Of a stretch of 64,000 bases of DNA, positions 1 to 12,403 are shown piece by piece. The notes below the pieces were generated by a model. The model did no database searches and was not told where the DNA came from. It was given only the letters and a program-made list of their open reading frames with translations. Position numbers and translations under genes: made by a program. Within the stretch, counting starts at the first letter, position 1; every line of letters begins with the position of its first letter. Source of the stretch: Paramecium octaurelia (Eukaryota; Ciliophora; Oligohymenophorea; Peniculida; Parameciidae); assembly GCA_905182995.1 (NCBI GenBank), contig CAJJDP010000054.1, positions 378,964 through 442,963 on the forward strand, read 5' to 3'.

Positions 1-2406
1 TTAAGATTTTTGCTTATCATCAGATCCTGTGAAGGCAGTGACAATTATAATCAGAGATTGAGTAATTTTTTACATTTATTCAAATTTTCTTATCTCTTAT
101 GTACATTAGTATCCATCCATTTCTGGCATATTAACATCCATAAAAATTACACTCATTTATTCTTTAGAGTATAAATCAAAAGCTTGTTTTCCATTGAAGG
201 CTTTATAGAGTTTACAATTATAAATCACCTAATTTAACATAGCACTCAAGGCGATGATATTAAAGGGAGTATCATCAACTATTAATACTTTAAGACATTC
301 ATCAGGTTGGCTATCCAATTTGTAATAGGTTTAAGCTTTCTTTTGTAGGGTTTTTCTCTTTTTAATGATTTAGTTCAGGTTTTTATATGAGGGGAACCTC
401 GGAACTACTTATTTTTCATTTAAATCCAATTCCTATAATGAATTTTCTAAGGATTACTGTAATTTTCTAAAAATGATGAATTTAAATGTAGATCCTTTGC
501 CCACTTAAGATTTCAACTCAATTTTATCAGTTGGCCCTAGTAAAGATACTAGTTATTAACTAATAGTTAATCCCAAACCAACACCATGTCTATTGTTATT
601 TCCAATGTCAAAAGTGCTGTATAATCTAAAGAGATTTTTTTATATATCTTCAGGTATTCCATACCCTGTATCAGAAACCGAAATTTCGATTACATCATTT
701 TCATTAGACTAATTAGCTGTAATTACAATTTCACCCTACATTGTAAATTTAATGGCATTAGCAACTAAATTAATTAATACTTATTTTAATCTATTTTCAT
801 CAGTGAACAACTCAGAATGATCAGGATCAATGTGATTTTTCCAAATCAATTAGACTCCCTTTTCATTAGATTATCTAAGTAATAATGAGTTAACGAATTT
901 AAAAGTATTGTTCAAATTGAATGGTTTTGGTATCAGCCTTAAATACCCTTTATTGATTTAGCTATAATCAAGTAAGTCATTAATCATGGACAGTAACAAT
1001 TAACCTGATTGATTAAACTCATCGAGATGACCACAAAGTTATTCAATATTTCCATGTGTAATACTTGATTTCTATTACAAAATATTTTGCATAATGCTTA
1101 TATCAATCATCATTCCGTTTAATGGAGTCTTTAAATCATGAGATACTGTAGCTAATAATCTATCTTTATATTGATCCAATTCTTTTAAATGCTTCAATCT
1201 TATCTTCTCCGAAATATCATTCATTATTACTAATATAGAATGTTTGTTTTCCCAAATACAATGCAATACTCTGATTTCAAAATGGGATTTTATTTTTAAT
1301 TATTATTTTTAAGATAATGCCACTTTACTTTATGAATCGAATCGAAAACATAAAAAATAGTCACTAAAATCTGATATATCGTATTCATTTTAAATCAATG
1401 TAGTTCTATTTGTCTATAATTATTGTATAAATTATTCCTCAAATTGTCCCATTTTTTAATATAAGACATCATAAATACTTACACAAGAATTATAAGTCTC
1501 TTATTCAGATTCTTATTCTGTTTATATGAAAATGCTTTTTAATTTCTTGATAACTTCATTTTCATCTGAAACTTATAAGTATTTAATTGCAAAATCATTA
1601 CTATATATTAACTTCATTTCTTTACCCTAATTTGTGGAATCTTATAAATCATCATTGTTCTCAGTTAATATTAATATAGAATTTGGAACTGTTTTGTCGA
1701 AGATGTTCTTGCATGCATGCAAATTTGAAGTCTATTAGCAAATTGTATAGAAATCTATTCTTTTGTAATATTCAAGAAATCTGAAGAATACCAGCATCAT
1801 TAATAATAGAACATAGAATGTCCAGTAAATTGACCCCAGATTTCCCATCATTCCAATAAATAAAATTGTTGCTGCTATCAATATTAATCCTTAAATGAAC
1901 CATAAAGGGCAAACAAGTAAATAACTAATAATTAACAATCCACTTTATATTCCGCTACTTACAGCTTATTAAGTTGTTTATTTGCCACATTATTTATTAA
2001 TCAATTAATCCTACACATAAACATAAGCAATCAGAATTGTTATTACACAACTTAAAAATTCAGAAATTGCTATGAATGATTTATAATGGATTCTTTTTAT
2101 ATTAGCTTACAATATCATGCAAATTATATGCCAAAAGCAAAATGCCACTCTAAAATAAGCAACTTAATAATTTTTCAAAAAAAATTGATTGTTTACAAAA
2201 TAGATAACATTAATGAGGAAATGGATTAAGTACTATAGTCGAAACAACACTATGATTCTTTATTTTTCTTTATTTGAATATTTTTCTTCCAAATCATGAT
2301 TTGTAAAAGTTAATGTCCATAAATTCATAATTTTTTTTGGTTCTAATTCAGCTGATTCTTCAGGATGAAAAAAGAACTTTATAAAAAATTGATATATTTT
2401 AAACAT
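1..2406 (-). CDS. hybrid sensor histidine kinase, C-terminus off the window
   Basis: Membrane-linked two-component kinase that would autophosphorylate on His and pass phosphate to its own receiver domain. Reading the minus strand, the N-terminus starts at the ATG at 2406 (MFKIYQFF...) and runs through hydrophobic segments at about 2300-1750. The H-box SHDLKTPLNGMM lies near 1145-1105. The ATPase blocks follow: N-box LINLVANAIKFT near 770-735, G1 VSDTGYGIP near 690-655, and G2 GVGLGL near 590-565. A receiver domain follows, with the acidic pair IVDDTPFN near 285-260, the phospho-acceptor in FMDVNMPEMDG near 140-110, and IIIVTAFTGS near 45-20. The conserved receiver Lys would lie beyond base 1. 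TAA and TAG codons inside these blocks are read as Gln. The family is certain; ligand and partners cannot be read. Confidence 0.9.
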
Positions 2407-2870
2407 TTAATATTGTAATTTATAGCCTCCTTAATAAACACTTTTTGATTAGATGTTAATTCAATTCGATATATTATTCTAATATCCATTTTTAGATAGC
2501 CAAGGAGAATATTTAAAATTCATCATTTAATCATAATAATTAATTTTTGCTTTAATTTAAATATTTCAAGCAATTAGATGCTAGGCTCAAATGCAACTAA
2601 TGGAATGATACTCAAAAATACCTAAAAATCTATCAGTTTAACAGAATTACAACTATTTTTGAATTTTCAACTAAAGTTCCAACTAAACATAAAATTATTG
2701 CTGATTCGCAATTTTAATATTGATTAAATATTTTAATTTATTTGGAGTAGTATAATATCACAATTAAGTAAATTACTCCTAAATTATCGATGACAAAAAA
2801 CAATTAAATTATAAATAAAAAATAGTTATTATTAAATTTTGAGCTCAAGTTTATGAATCGGAATTTTCAC
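2407..2870. other. intergenic, AT-rich
   Basis: Between the start of the histidine kinase on the minus strand and the next plus-strand candidate. I see only AT-rich DNA with short A/T runs and no convincing frame or RNA gene. Both flanking genes point away from it, so it should hold both promoters. Confidence 0.5.
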
Positions 2871-3283
2871 ATGCCGTATATATTCTTATTACCTCAGAAT
2901 ATTTGTAAAATATTCATTTTAGAATGCCACCACTTAATATTCAGAGAAGTTATTTTATTTAATAAAAAGTTTCTTGAGTCTTATAAATACTAAAGGATTT
3001 TGATTATTACATTTTAGTTTAAAATATTGATAACTTTAGTAATGGTAAATGAATACCATCCAACAGAAATGAAGTACATGCATATGAAAAATAGAATTTA
3101 TAGTCAGTAAAATAGAGAACTAAAATCTATTTGGCTGACTTAAAGAACAAGAATGATATCATATCTGCCTCAAAATTCTCAATAGTGCTTCTTAATAATT
3201 TTCATGAGGTCTCCAATCAAATTTTCTTAATCAAGACTATTTATGAAAGGAAAATTTTAATTAACTTAATTATCCTTAGTTGA
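2871..3283 (+). CDS. small hypothetical protein, F-box-like N-terminus (candidate)
   Basis: The ATG at 2871 opens a frame beginning MPYIFLLPQNICKIF, then a stretch with REVILFNKKFLESYKY. The LP..I..I and later REV....K pattern recalls a degenerate F-box. A second, clearly protein-like frame (about 3050-3283) contains YLADLKNKND and VLLNNFHEVSNQIFLIKTIYE and ends at TGA 3281. Going from the first frame to the second needs an intron of length 3n+2. No single standard short intron between 2990 and 3060 gives that, so the model is incomplete. It could also be a decayed gene. Function not recognised beyond the F-box resemblance. Confidence 0.35.
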
Positions 3284-3626
3284 GGAAGTATTTATATATA
3301 TCATTTTTTGATTAATTAATTAATTATTATAACTTTAATTCTTTAATAGTTCATATAAATGTAATTTTCCAATCTTTATTTTTAATATGCAAGATCTGGT
3401 TTTATTACTATTTTAACTAAAAACTAATGATATTATTCTAAAATAGTATATCCTTAATATTTATTGATTAATAGGCAAAGGGACTTTAGAAATGTAGTTT
3501 AGATGAAAAATTGTAAAATAAGTTAATTTGGTGTATAAATTTTATTAAATTAAATGAATTAAATTTAGGTAATGAAAGCTAGTATACATCAGAATTCAAA
3601 GGTTGCCATGAGCGTAGGAGATTTTA

Positions 3627-6600
3627 ATGTAAACAATAATGACCTTGATAGAATAGAAAAATTAACAAGTTTTAGAATTACTCAGAAACTTTGTTCTAGA
3701 TTATTCAAATATTGAATTGTTTAAGAGTTTAATACTTGAAGATTGTAATCCTGAAACCACGTTTGCTCTTTATTCAATTATCTAAAAAGGTCTTATAAAT
3801 GGGGATCAATTTACAAATTTTCCTCACTAAAAAGTAAGCACAGAGTACTTTTATAATGAATATGATCATCGAATGAATATTACAGAAATTTGCACTAAAC
3901 ATATTGAAATCGCTCTGATTTATTTGCAATAAACTCATAATCATCCAAGTTATGTACATAATTAAGTAATATTTACAATTGCACTTCTAATGAGAAAAAA
4001 TTGGATTGACATTTTAAAAATTGAAGAAATCATTAGCCAAATAATCAACAGCACTATTTAAGCAAACAAGATAGTCTTTTTTAAAATATTTGAAAATCTA
4101 ATAAGTTGTATTCGATAATATTCTTATGCGAATGGGTATATTGAATTTAGAAAAATCCTCAATAATTTTTAAATGTAATTGCATACTTCTATTTTAGGCT
4201 ATCCTTATCAAGAGTAATATCAGTTATTCATTAACAAATTTAATAATTATAAGGATCCTCTTTGTTATAATTATACACATAAAATAAAACAATGGCAGAG
4301 TCATTTATTAACTTATTATATCAGTTGATGAACTTGAATTTTAATTTAAGTTATTATGAGATTGATATGGACAATGATGGAAAGGATACTTCCTAATTAA
4401 CTAATGTATTTAATCCAATTTAATTCCTAGTTTCCAGATTATTATTTAGACTTGATAATAGACCCAATATTTTTGAAAGAACTCTTCCAAGATACAATTG
4501 GATTCATAAACGTTGACCAAAATCTATCTCTATAATGTATAACCATGCTTTAAAGGATTGCTTGTGTGAGATTATCCATATTTCATAATAAGAAATGTAA
4601 AGGATAATTTAGAAGAGTAATGTGGGAAGGATTGCTCTATTTATATTAGAACCAAGATTAATTTATCAATTATGTAGAATTCTCATCTGAAATACATTCT
4701 TTAGCAATAAGAGTTATTAACAATCTAACATTGAGAAAAGTAGCCAAATTTTAGTTTCAATTTGATAATTTTTTTTAGTTGATATAATAAGTCTACTAAA
4801 GAACAATTTAGATATATGGAGTCAAAGTCATGTTGAATAGTCCAATAATTAAATTATAAGAACTATGGAACTAAATTAGTTATTAGGGATCATTACATTA
4901 GCCTTTACATGATGAATTTAATGTAAAAATAGGCAACGCTATGTAAAATCAATTAATTTTGGTATTGAGGACTTTTTTTTAATAAAATTAATTTACAGAA
5001 ATTCGGTAAGAATGCAGTGTTAAAAAGTTTAAAAAGTTATTGGAATTAACATTTATGCCTTTTCATTGTCTATTTAAATCCCATATCTAAGATAATATTA
5101 ATCTCATTTTACAGATGATCGAACAATTAAGAGGAGATAATGAATGTATGACAATATTAGTAATAATTAGATTAATGTACTGCTGTTATAAGTCTCACAA
5201 TAATATTTTTGTTACATACTTCAAACACTGAGATCTTAAATTTAGGGTTTGATTCCTATAATTTTGGATAGAAAGAAGAACCAAAGCCTAATCTTGATGG
5301 CTAGTCGTATATCCTAAAATTTATAGTGGAACTTATCATGAATTAGTAAGTGCAAAAGAATACAAGAATTTTAAAAATTGCAATTTTATCCTTCATAGAT
5401 AGCTTTATTGCTACAACAATTGACTCTTTTTGTTATGATTAAGAAACTAAAAATTTCAAGAATCTTTCTCAAATATACTCACAACTGATTCGTGTAGATC
5501 AAAGATATCAAAATTATGTCTTAGTTTTAGAGACTATGCTTGATGAATGGTAATATATATTCTCAAATATCATAGTTTCTAAGTATTTACTTATGGTGAT
5601 CCTCAATTAATAGAATTCAGTCTTAAATTAATTGAATTCATTTATTAGAAAGTAAAAAAATACATTCCCAGAAAAGTATTCAAGGTGTGCACTATCACAG
5701 ACATGTTGAAACAGTTCTTCTTATAATTAAATATCACTTGTCTGAATACGCCTTAATATATAAAGAAGAGAGCTATGGTCTTTAAAATTATCACTATTGT
5801 TTGGGTGGATGATTGCTCTGATGATTATCTCAATTCCCTTGTTGACATTTACAGCCAAATCAAGAAAAGCATTTTGATTGAAATGAATAAGGTTAACATT
5901 CTAAAATACGTTTGGGATCTTATTGGCATTGCTTCAGAAATAGATGTCGATAATATTTATAGAGCATTCTTAAGAATAATGTATAAAATAACATGAATCA
6001 ATTAGATATCCTGATCTTGCAGGACTATTGACCCAAGAAAATATTGAGCTTTTTGCTAAGGATTACGATTCTTCCATAGCCATCATCACCTTATTCAAAG
6101 CCATATTTTATAACAAGTATTAGTTTATATGTAAATTAGAAACACGAGATTATCAACTGAAAACATTTAACTAATATTATATTAAATTTATGGTAAAGCC
6201 ATGAAATTCTTTATCATACTAATTTAATAGCAAATTCAAACAGCAAAAACACAATAAAAACTATCAGATTTGTAATTGAAGTAAGTATCCAAACTTTTCG
6301 CACTCATGAGTCAAATATCAGGATAGAAGAAGATTAATTAAGGTTTTTTCATTATTTACAACGATTAATCTTTCCTGGAACTCTTTAACTTGTAGATACA
6401 ACTCATCTTAATTTATCGACCATTGCTTTAACATATCCCAAAATACAAAAAATTACTATACGAATGTTTTGATTGCATATGTTAGGACCATTCAGAAACA
6501 TTGGCTTACAAGTGCGACTTGAATTTGTATCTTGATATATTCCTTATTTGTAAGGAATCATTAAAAGACATTATTTATGATAATTAAGGTGAGGATACAA

Positions 6601-7351
6601 TAAATGAGAATAGTGCCACACTTATACTAATTGGAACTCTATTGAGCAATATATCAACATTTTTAATCTAAGAAGCTTCGGTTGGAGACATCAATGATTT
6701 GCAAATGATAAAAAATAAAATAAATGGAATAAATGTATAGGGAAAACAAATACTCTACGACATTTTTAATTTGAGCTGCTAAATAACATTAATTTATCCT
6801 AAAAATTCGAAACTTATATTTGCTATCCCAGAAATCTTATATGCAGTTTCAATATTCAGCCCATAAGATGTAACAATCATATATAATACTTTAGTTTGAG
6901 ACGCTTCTCATCACAATGATAACCAACTAAATAGGGATAACATCAAATCCTATAATTGATTAAATCAGTTTAGCTTTCAAAAATCTATAGGGAGAGTTAT
7001 CCACTTCAAACAAAGAAGATTTTGCAAGAAAAATTAAATTAGTTTTAGAAATGTATAAATGATCAAATTTATTTTATTATTCAAGATTATGGTTTAAATA
7101 TTGTTAAAGTGCTTAACTATTTAAGCAATTAATGTTCTTACAATAATTAATTTCTTACTCAAGGATTAGAATATTTATTCTCATAGTAATTTGAGTATAT
7201 TCATAATTTATATTTTGAAAGAATCAACTAGAATAATAAACATAATTGGTTTGCTAATCAACATTCAATAAATAATCATTTGATGATGAAATTCTTGATG
7301 ATTAATATTATTAATAATATTAAATTTTAACTATTTAATTAGTTAATCTGA
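3627..7351 (+). CDS. exportin/karyopherin-beta-like protein, several introns
   Basis: Probable nuclear transport receptor made of helical HEAT-type repeats. The N-terminal part reads MQTIMTLIEQKNQQVLELL, then TTFALYSIIQKGL and IALLMRKNWIDILKIEEII, matching the exportin-4/7 style N-terminus (residues that scan Ran and count tandem helices). Coding sense continues in several frames to the TGA at 7349-7351; one clean 25-nt intron is at 5981-6005 and restores FLRII|YPDLAGLL. Other frame changes, near 4265, 6190, 6300 and 6890, need introns of 30-41 nt or ones I could not place, longer than elsewhere here. The start at 3627 is the first ATG after an in-frame TGA; an upstream exon is possible. Family assignment rests on pattern, not on a diagnostic motif. 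Confidence 0.5.
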
Positions 7352-7392
7352 AAATTTGGTTCTGAAATTTTCATCAATGATTATTTATTGTA

Positions 7393-7971
7393 ATGGATGC
7401 TGAAAATTGGAGTTCTTTTGATAGAAAAATCTTTGAACTTATTTAAAATGAGGATTTATTTGGAACTACATCTCCTTAAAAAGAATCACCAATGCCAATA
7501 TTAAAATTTTTTGATCCCGATGAGAGTCCAAATATACTTTCAGGAAAGAAACCTTTTCCAATTTAAAAGAATATAGTAAAACCAAAGGAAATCGAAAAAA
7601 GTATAGTAAAATGTAAATGCCTGAAATCAAAATGTTAAAAATCATATTGTGAATGTTTTGCTGTTGGAAGGTCTTGCAGTGTTGAGTGCAATTGTTTAGG
7701 ATGTAATAATTCGAACTGTTCTTAAAAAATAAAGAAAACATAATGTGGAGGGTGTAATTGCAAAAAAACTGGTTGTGTTAAAAAATATTGTGAATGTTAT
7801 CTGAAAAAATAGAGATGCACATTTTTATGCAATTGTATTGACTGTTGTAATCAAGAAGATTCAGAGTCAGAAAAAGAAAAGGAAAAAGAGAATGAAAAAA
7901 ATCATTGTATTGGGATACTCAGTTCTAACTTATTGATGAACAGTTAAATTACTGAACAATTAAACAAATGA
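7393..7971 (+). CDS. CXC/CRC (tesmin, LIN54-type) cysteine-rich DNA-binding protein
   Basis: 192 aa, single exon. After an acidic, Gln-containing N-terminus the C-terminal half carries two cysteine-rich CXC modules. The first has CKCLKSKC..SYCECF and CNCLGCNNSNC, the second has CNCKKTGCVKKYCECY and CTFLCNCIDCCN. The CxC, CxxxC, YCECF order with a basic KK spacer is the CRC signature of tesmin/TSO1/LIN54 proteins. These bind CHR-type elements in cell-cycle promoters through a Tyr in each CXC. A charged E/K tail follows and TGA is at 7969. The nearest neighbour downstream is convergent with 122 bp between. The fold is certain; that it acts in a DREAM/MuvB-like complex is inference. Confidence 0.9.
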
Positions 7972-8093
7972 ACTTTATTATTAATATTATATTATGAATA
8001 AGAACTATTATCACATATCTCCAAGTGTAATTTCAATGCAAACTGAAGATTCACTTGATATAAATAGAAAATTATTATAAATAAAGAATAAGT

Positions 8094-9330
8094 TCAGCTT
8101 ATTTCTTGATTGTCTGGTTTGATTAAATGGCAATAAATAGGAAAGAGCTCTGTTGGTATAAATTACTTGAGTCTAATTGGGTCATGTTAATCAAATATTG
8201 GAGTAGCATGAAATGTCGATCGACCAGTATCAAGTCTTGCAGATCGAAATGAACTAGAATGTGGAGATGTATCTTATATTATTCTCATTTTTTCTCGATG
8301 CGAAACCTCATTTATTGATTAGTTTTATTTCACCTTTTTATCCTTCTGAAATATTAATTATAGTTTCTTGCTCAATGGACTATTGGATGTTGAAATAACA
8401 CTCTGCCGCATCATTTTATTTGTTCTAGGCGATTCTTTTGTAAATCTTATAGTGTATTCTTTCTAAATGATTTTATTTAATAGCAATCTATCATTTATTA
8501 TTTCTTAGCCTTAAATCAAAGGGTTTTCCAAATCAACTTGTTAATAATTGGGCAGCATCTTCTGATGTAATATTACTGACTTTCTTAAATAGATTGATGA
8601 CAATATACTTATAGATTTCTTCCAGACTTTAATCCATGTGAGAATTCTTCATAATATCTGTTCCTTGGGATTATGGGATGAGGTAGGTGATGCCTTTCCT
8701 TACTTTCTTTAGATATTAAATCTCTTGTTTTTAGGCTTACGATGCCTTCACAGAATCATAAAGAGATGGCAATTAATATTTTTGTATGACTTCAAGATTG
8801 TCCATGTTTTCGCTTTCCTACTGTTGCAATTTGATTTAAGGTTCCATATCAAGTATTCGTTTATAGTCTTATACTTTAATCATATATAATTCTGCAAAAT
8901 GAGAACTCACTCTAGCATTAATTGAATAGATTCCAGTCACAATGTCTCCAACTCCAAAGGCAGTTTGTTCTCCAAGGACTTTGATCATTTGATGAACAAA
9001 CTTTTTTTTATTTAATTGGTAATATTATTCAATCTATTGATTAATTGGTTCCTTTTTGAATATTTCTATTTCCCCTTATTTGATAACATACACAGCATCA
9101 CACTTCTGTCCCTCTTAAAAAATTAGATGTCCCCTAGTGAATTCCACACTTTTAATAGATCTATAGATGTAATCAATTTGATAATTTTTCAACTGACTGA
9201 ATGCGGTGACTTTACTCAAATAAATGAGTTCGCTTTCTCTACTTCGTTTAGATGTTGGAGAAGCCTTTGTCAGACTTCTAGTTTGGCGAGGACCATTATT
9301 GTTAGATTACTCAGTTATTTTATTAATCAT
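8094..9330 (-). CDS. cyclic-nucleotide-binding-domain protein
   Basis: 402 aa after removing one 28-nt intron (8510-8537), which restores the frame exactly. The ATG is at 9330. A cNMP-binding fold spans about residues 60-140: GHLIFQEGQKCDAVYVIKQG, then VLGEQTAFGVGDIVTG. Compare the family pattern of a beta-roll (F..G......f.i..G.v) followed by G....FGe. The usual phosphate-binding Arg of the FGE..L....R..tv block is not clear, so ligand binding is uncertain. The C-terminal half is basic, Ser-rich and low in predicted structure and ends HLIKPDNQEIS. No kinase or channel segment is present, so this resembles orphan or regulatory-subunit-type CNBD proteins, common in ciliates. Confidence 0.8.
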
Positions 9331-9491
9331 AATATAAATAAATTATGAATATTATTTAATTTCTTTGACACTTCTTTCTTTCGTTTTCTTCGTTGTTAAA
9401 TTAACAAAAAAAAACCAAAATGATTTAATTTAAATTAGATATCAAGAATTAACTTTTTTTATATAAAACATAATTTACTATATTTTTCCAG

Positions 9492-10615
9492 ATGAAAACA
9501 GGCAATGAGAATAATCAAGACCAAGATTTAGACATCTATGGCATTTCACGATCCTATTCTTAAACAAAGTTGCAGAATCAAAGGAACAATTCCAAAGAGA
9601 AGACTTAAAAAAATGAGACTGTATTTTGTTCTGTAATCTCTAGATGGATAAAATATAATTAATGAAAGAAAAAGAAGATCTGCAAGGGTCGGTATAATTG
9701 AATGATTTAAATATGTTGGGACTCTAAGATTATTATTTGGGATCTAATGATAATCGTTCGGAAACCAAACCTAAACCAAACTAAGATAACTCTGAAAGTC
9801 CTCGCTTTGATTTTGAATAAAATGAATATTTTAACAATACATTAGATCAACTAGGCTTTAAGTTAAATGAAGTGATTGGCCACTACCTAAATGAACTCAC
9901 TCCTCAACCCAGATTGTCACTAGATTCGATTTCCCTGTAAAATAGTGAAAATTTAGATGAAGAACAATAACAATAAATTCTAGATTTTGAATTAAATGCA
10001 CTCAGATAACGGATTTACAAAGTAAGACTTGTGACTATATTTCAAAGCAAATTGTGGATAAAATAAATCTCTCTGTTATTTAATCTGTAAAATCATTTGG
10101 TTCATCTTGCTAATTGAATTCACAATCAAATATCATTACAACAGCCTTTTCTAAGGAACTCATAACTAGTAATACTCCCATTTCCTAAATATCATAAAAA
10201 TCCCCTCCGAAATCCTTGTCGATATCATTTTTGGATATCCAATCGCAATTGCATTAAAGTATTCATTCTATTCAATCTAAAACAAACAAAAAAAATGAAG
10301 ATCAACCAAACACACCTACTGAAAGTGAAACCTCCAAAGATGAATTGTACAACAAACTTAAAATTTCATTAAACTTAAATTATTAACAACAGCAATTTAA
10401 TCATTAACTAAAAGAAGAATTGTCCAAATTTGAAGTATTTATTTTTAAAGTTATTTTTAAAGAAAAAGAATTAAATTTCAGAACACTCTGAGGATGCAAA
10501 TCATAATAATATACTGACTGAAAATTAAAGATTAAAAGAAGAAAATGCAAAAATGATTGAATTCATTTAGAACACAATTTGTGATAAATGCAAAATAATA
10601 CCTAAGAATTTTTGA
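9492..10615 (+). CDS. hypothetical protein with C-terminal coiled coil
   Basis: 348 aa in four exons; introns at 9621-9643 (23 nt), 10022-10047 (26 nt) and 10435-10462 (28 nt) each keep the frame. The protein is polar, rich in Asn, Gln, Ser and Asp, with many SP sites (for example SESPRFDF, SSQSSP-like runs). It ends in a short heptad-like helix (NQRLKEENAKMIEFIQN) and a CDKCKIIP motif, a lone CxxC. No family recognised. It is convergent with the next gene, their stops only 23 bp apart. Confidence 0.75.
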
Positions 10616-10638
10616 TTTAATATCCAAAACTATAAATT

Positions 10639-11418
10639 TCATTTGTTAAGTTTATTTGATTTGATAATAGGTAGTAATTAATCCAAAACTTGATGATATT
10701 TTTAGATTATTGATATTATCTATTATTTCTCATCCCCAGAATGAAAACTTTTGTGCTTCGTAAATATCTTCCCTTGATACCTATAATTCATTATAGGTTG
10801 AACATTAAAGCTTTTCTCTTAACTAATAGGTTGTTTCACTTTATCTAATCTTTGACTAGATTTAGAAATCTTTGGATATTATTTTTTGGGCTTGTCAAAA
10901 GTTGAAGTTCTAAAAATGAATCCCCCACAATACTTACATTTTCTGCAGTTTTAAATGCATCCTAGCATTCTCCTTCTGTAAATTCTCTTTCAATTCAATT
11001 GATTTTCTAGAATTACAAGAACTGACACTACGAATTGATTATCTTGAATACAAGAATATTTTATTTATTATTTACAGATTTTTGAAATGAAGATTCGACA
11101 TTATTTATCTTCTTAAGTAATTTCTAATTTTATTTCATTATCCCCTCCCACCTATTTATTTCCTATTTCCTAGCAGTGATATATCTATTTTGTTTATAAA
11201 TGTCAAGTGTCTTGTCCAATTTTGGAATAGAACACCGTCTCTGCTAAATATCACTTAGTCTTCTCTTATGAATCAGTAGTTCTCTAAGCAATAAATCTAA
11301 TACTTTACTATGTATTTTTTTGTTGCTTAATTCTTTACATAGTTTAAATTAATTATATTAATTTCTGTCTTAACTATAACATTTTAGTTAAATGCATCAT
11401 TTCTGTCTCATAATTCAT
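10639..11418 (-). CDS. hypothetical basic coiled-coil protein
   Basis: About 236 aa. Introns at 10910-10937 (28 nt) and a 25-nt one near 11005 restore the frame. The 5' junction needs a 16-nt intron (GTTATAGTTAAGACAG in the sense strand), shorter than all others here, so the start at 11418 is tentative. The protein is Lys/Arg-rich: LDLLLRELLIHKRRLSDIQQ, later a helix IELKENLQKENARMHLKLQK, then a loop region with FTKHKSFHSGDE and a final helix YHQVLDQLLPIIK. No family recognised. Its short coiled coil resembles that of the convergent neighbour (LKEENAK against LQKENAR); this may be chance. Confidence 0.65.
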
Positions 11419-11900
11419 CAATACTTTCACAATAATTTTTAATGAACTAATTTAATCAAGCTATTCTTTCAGAAAATTTATATTTAGAAAAAATGATTAA
11501 CACGTTATAGAACATAATAAAAGATTTTATGGCTCCTATATCTTTCAAATAACATTGAAGTAAATAAATATGCAAAATTTTGCAATGTGTTAGGAAAATA
11601 AAAGAAGAAAATGAAAAAAGAGATGAGATAAATTAAATCAGAAGTAAAAAAATAACTATAAAGTTAAATCACTTTTTGATTTCATTAATTGAAATTCACT
11701 TCGTATTACATATGCATCTGATAAATTATTTAGATTAAAGAGTCCATTATCAAATAGTTCTAAAGTATTTTATTAATTATTTAAAGTCTTATTTATAGTA
11801 TAATAATTAATATGATAATAATTACATTAATCTGAAATATAGTTCAAAAATTGGGTTTATAAAACAAAGTGAATTTTAAAGCATTATTTATTTTAATTTC
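11419..11900. other. intergenic, divergent promoter region
   Basis: 482 bp between the divergent genes at 10639-11418 and 11901-12251. AT-rich, with no coding frame or RNA structure that I can support. Confidence 0.5.
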
Positions 11901-12251
11901 ATGCAAAAGTCATTATCTGTTAGCATCCTACTACTATTAATTATTGGATAGGTTTAATGTGGACTTTGGTCAACTATTGTAGAGAGTACAGCAGTCTCTG
12001 GTGTAACAACAGCTACAATTGCAATAGGTGCTAAGGTGGGTTTAGCAGCAGCTGGATTTTCATCAGTAGGTCCTGTGGCAGGAAGCTTTGCTGCAGCAAC
12101 CTAAGCAGGTATTGGAAATGTTGTTGCAGGGAGTCTTTTCTCTTTAGCATAAGGTGCAGCAATGACAGGCGTAGTAAGTGCAACTATTGTTCCTGCATCT
12201 ATTGTTGGAGCTGTTGTAGGAACTACCTATTTGGTTGCTAAAATTGTATGA
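11901..12251 (+). CDS. secreted Gly/Ala-rich protein resembling ISG12 (IFI6/IFI27) family
   Basis: 116 aa, single exon, ATG 11901 to TGA 12249. Residues 1-20 (MQKSLSVSILLLLIIGQVQC) form a signal peptide. The mature part is almost wholly small hydrophobic residues: TTATIAIGAKVGLAAAGFSS, AAATQAGIGNVVAGSLFSLA, then AAMTGVVSATIVPASIVGAV. In length and in the AA.TQAGIGNVVAGS..S.AQ.A rhythm it matches the ISG12 motif seen in IFI6/IFI27-like proteins of animals and scattered protists. Base composition is much richer in G and C than its surroundings, as expected from Gly/Ala codons. In ciliates the role is unknown; membrane insertion or pore formation is only a guess. Confidence 0.75.
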
Positions 12252-12403
12252 TTTTATTAATTGTCTCATATTAATATATTAATATGAAAAATATTTCACT
12301 TTCATCTAATACTTGCTATAATAATTATTTTAATATTTTCTTCTCTTTAGAAATGTGGAAGATGAAGAATGTAGTATTAATATTTATGATTATTAATATT
12401 TCA

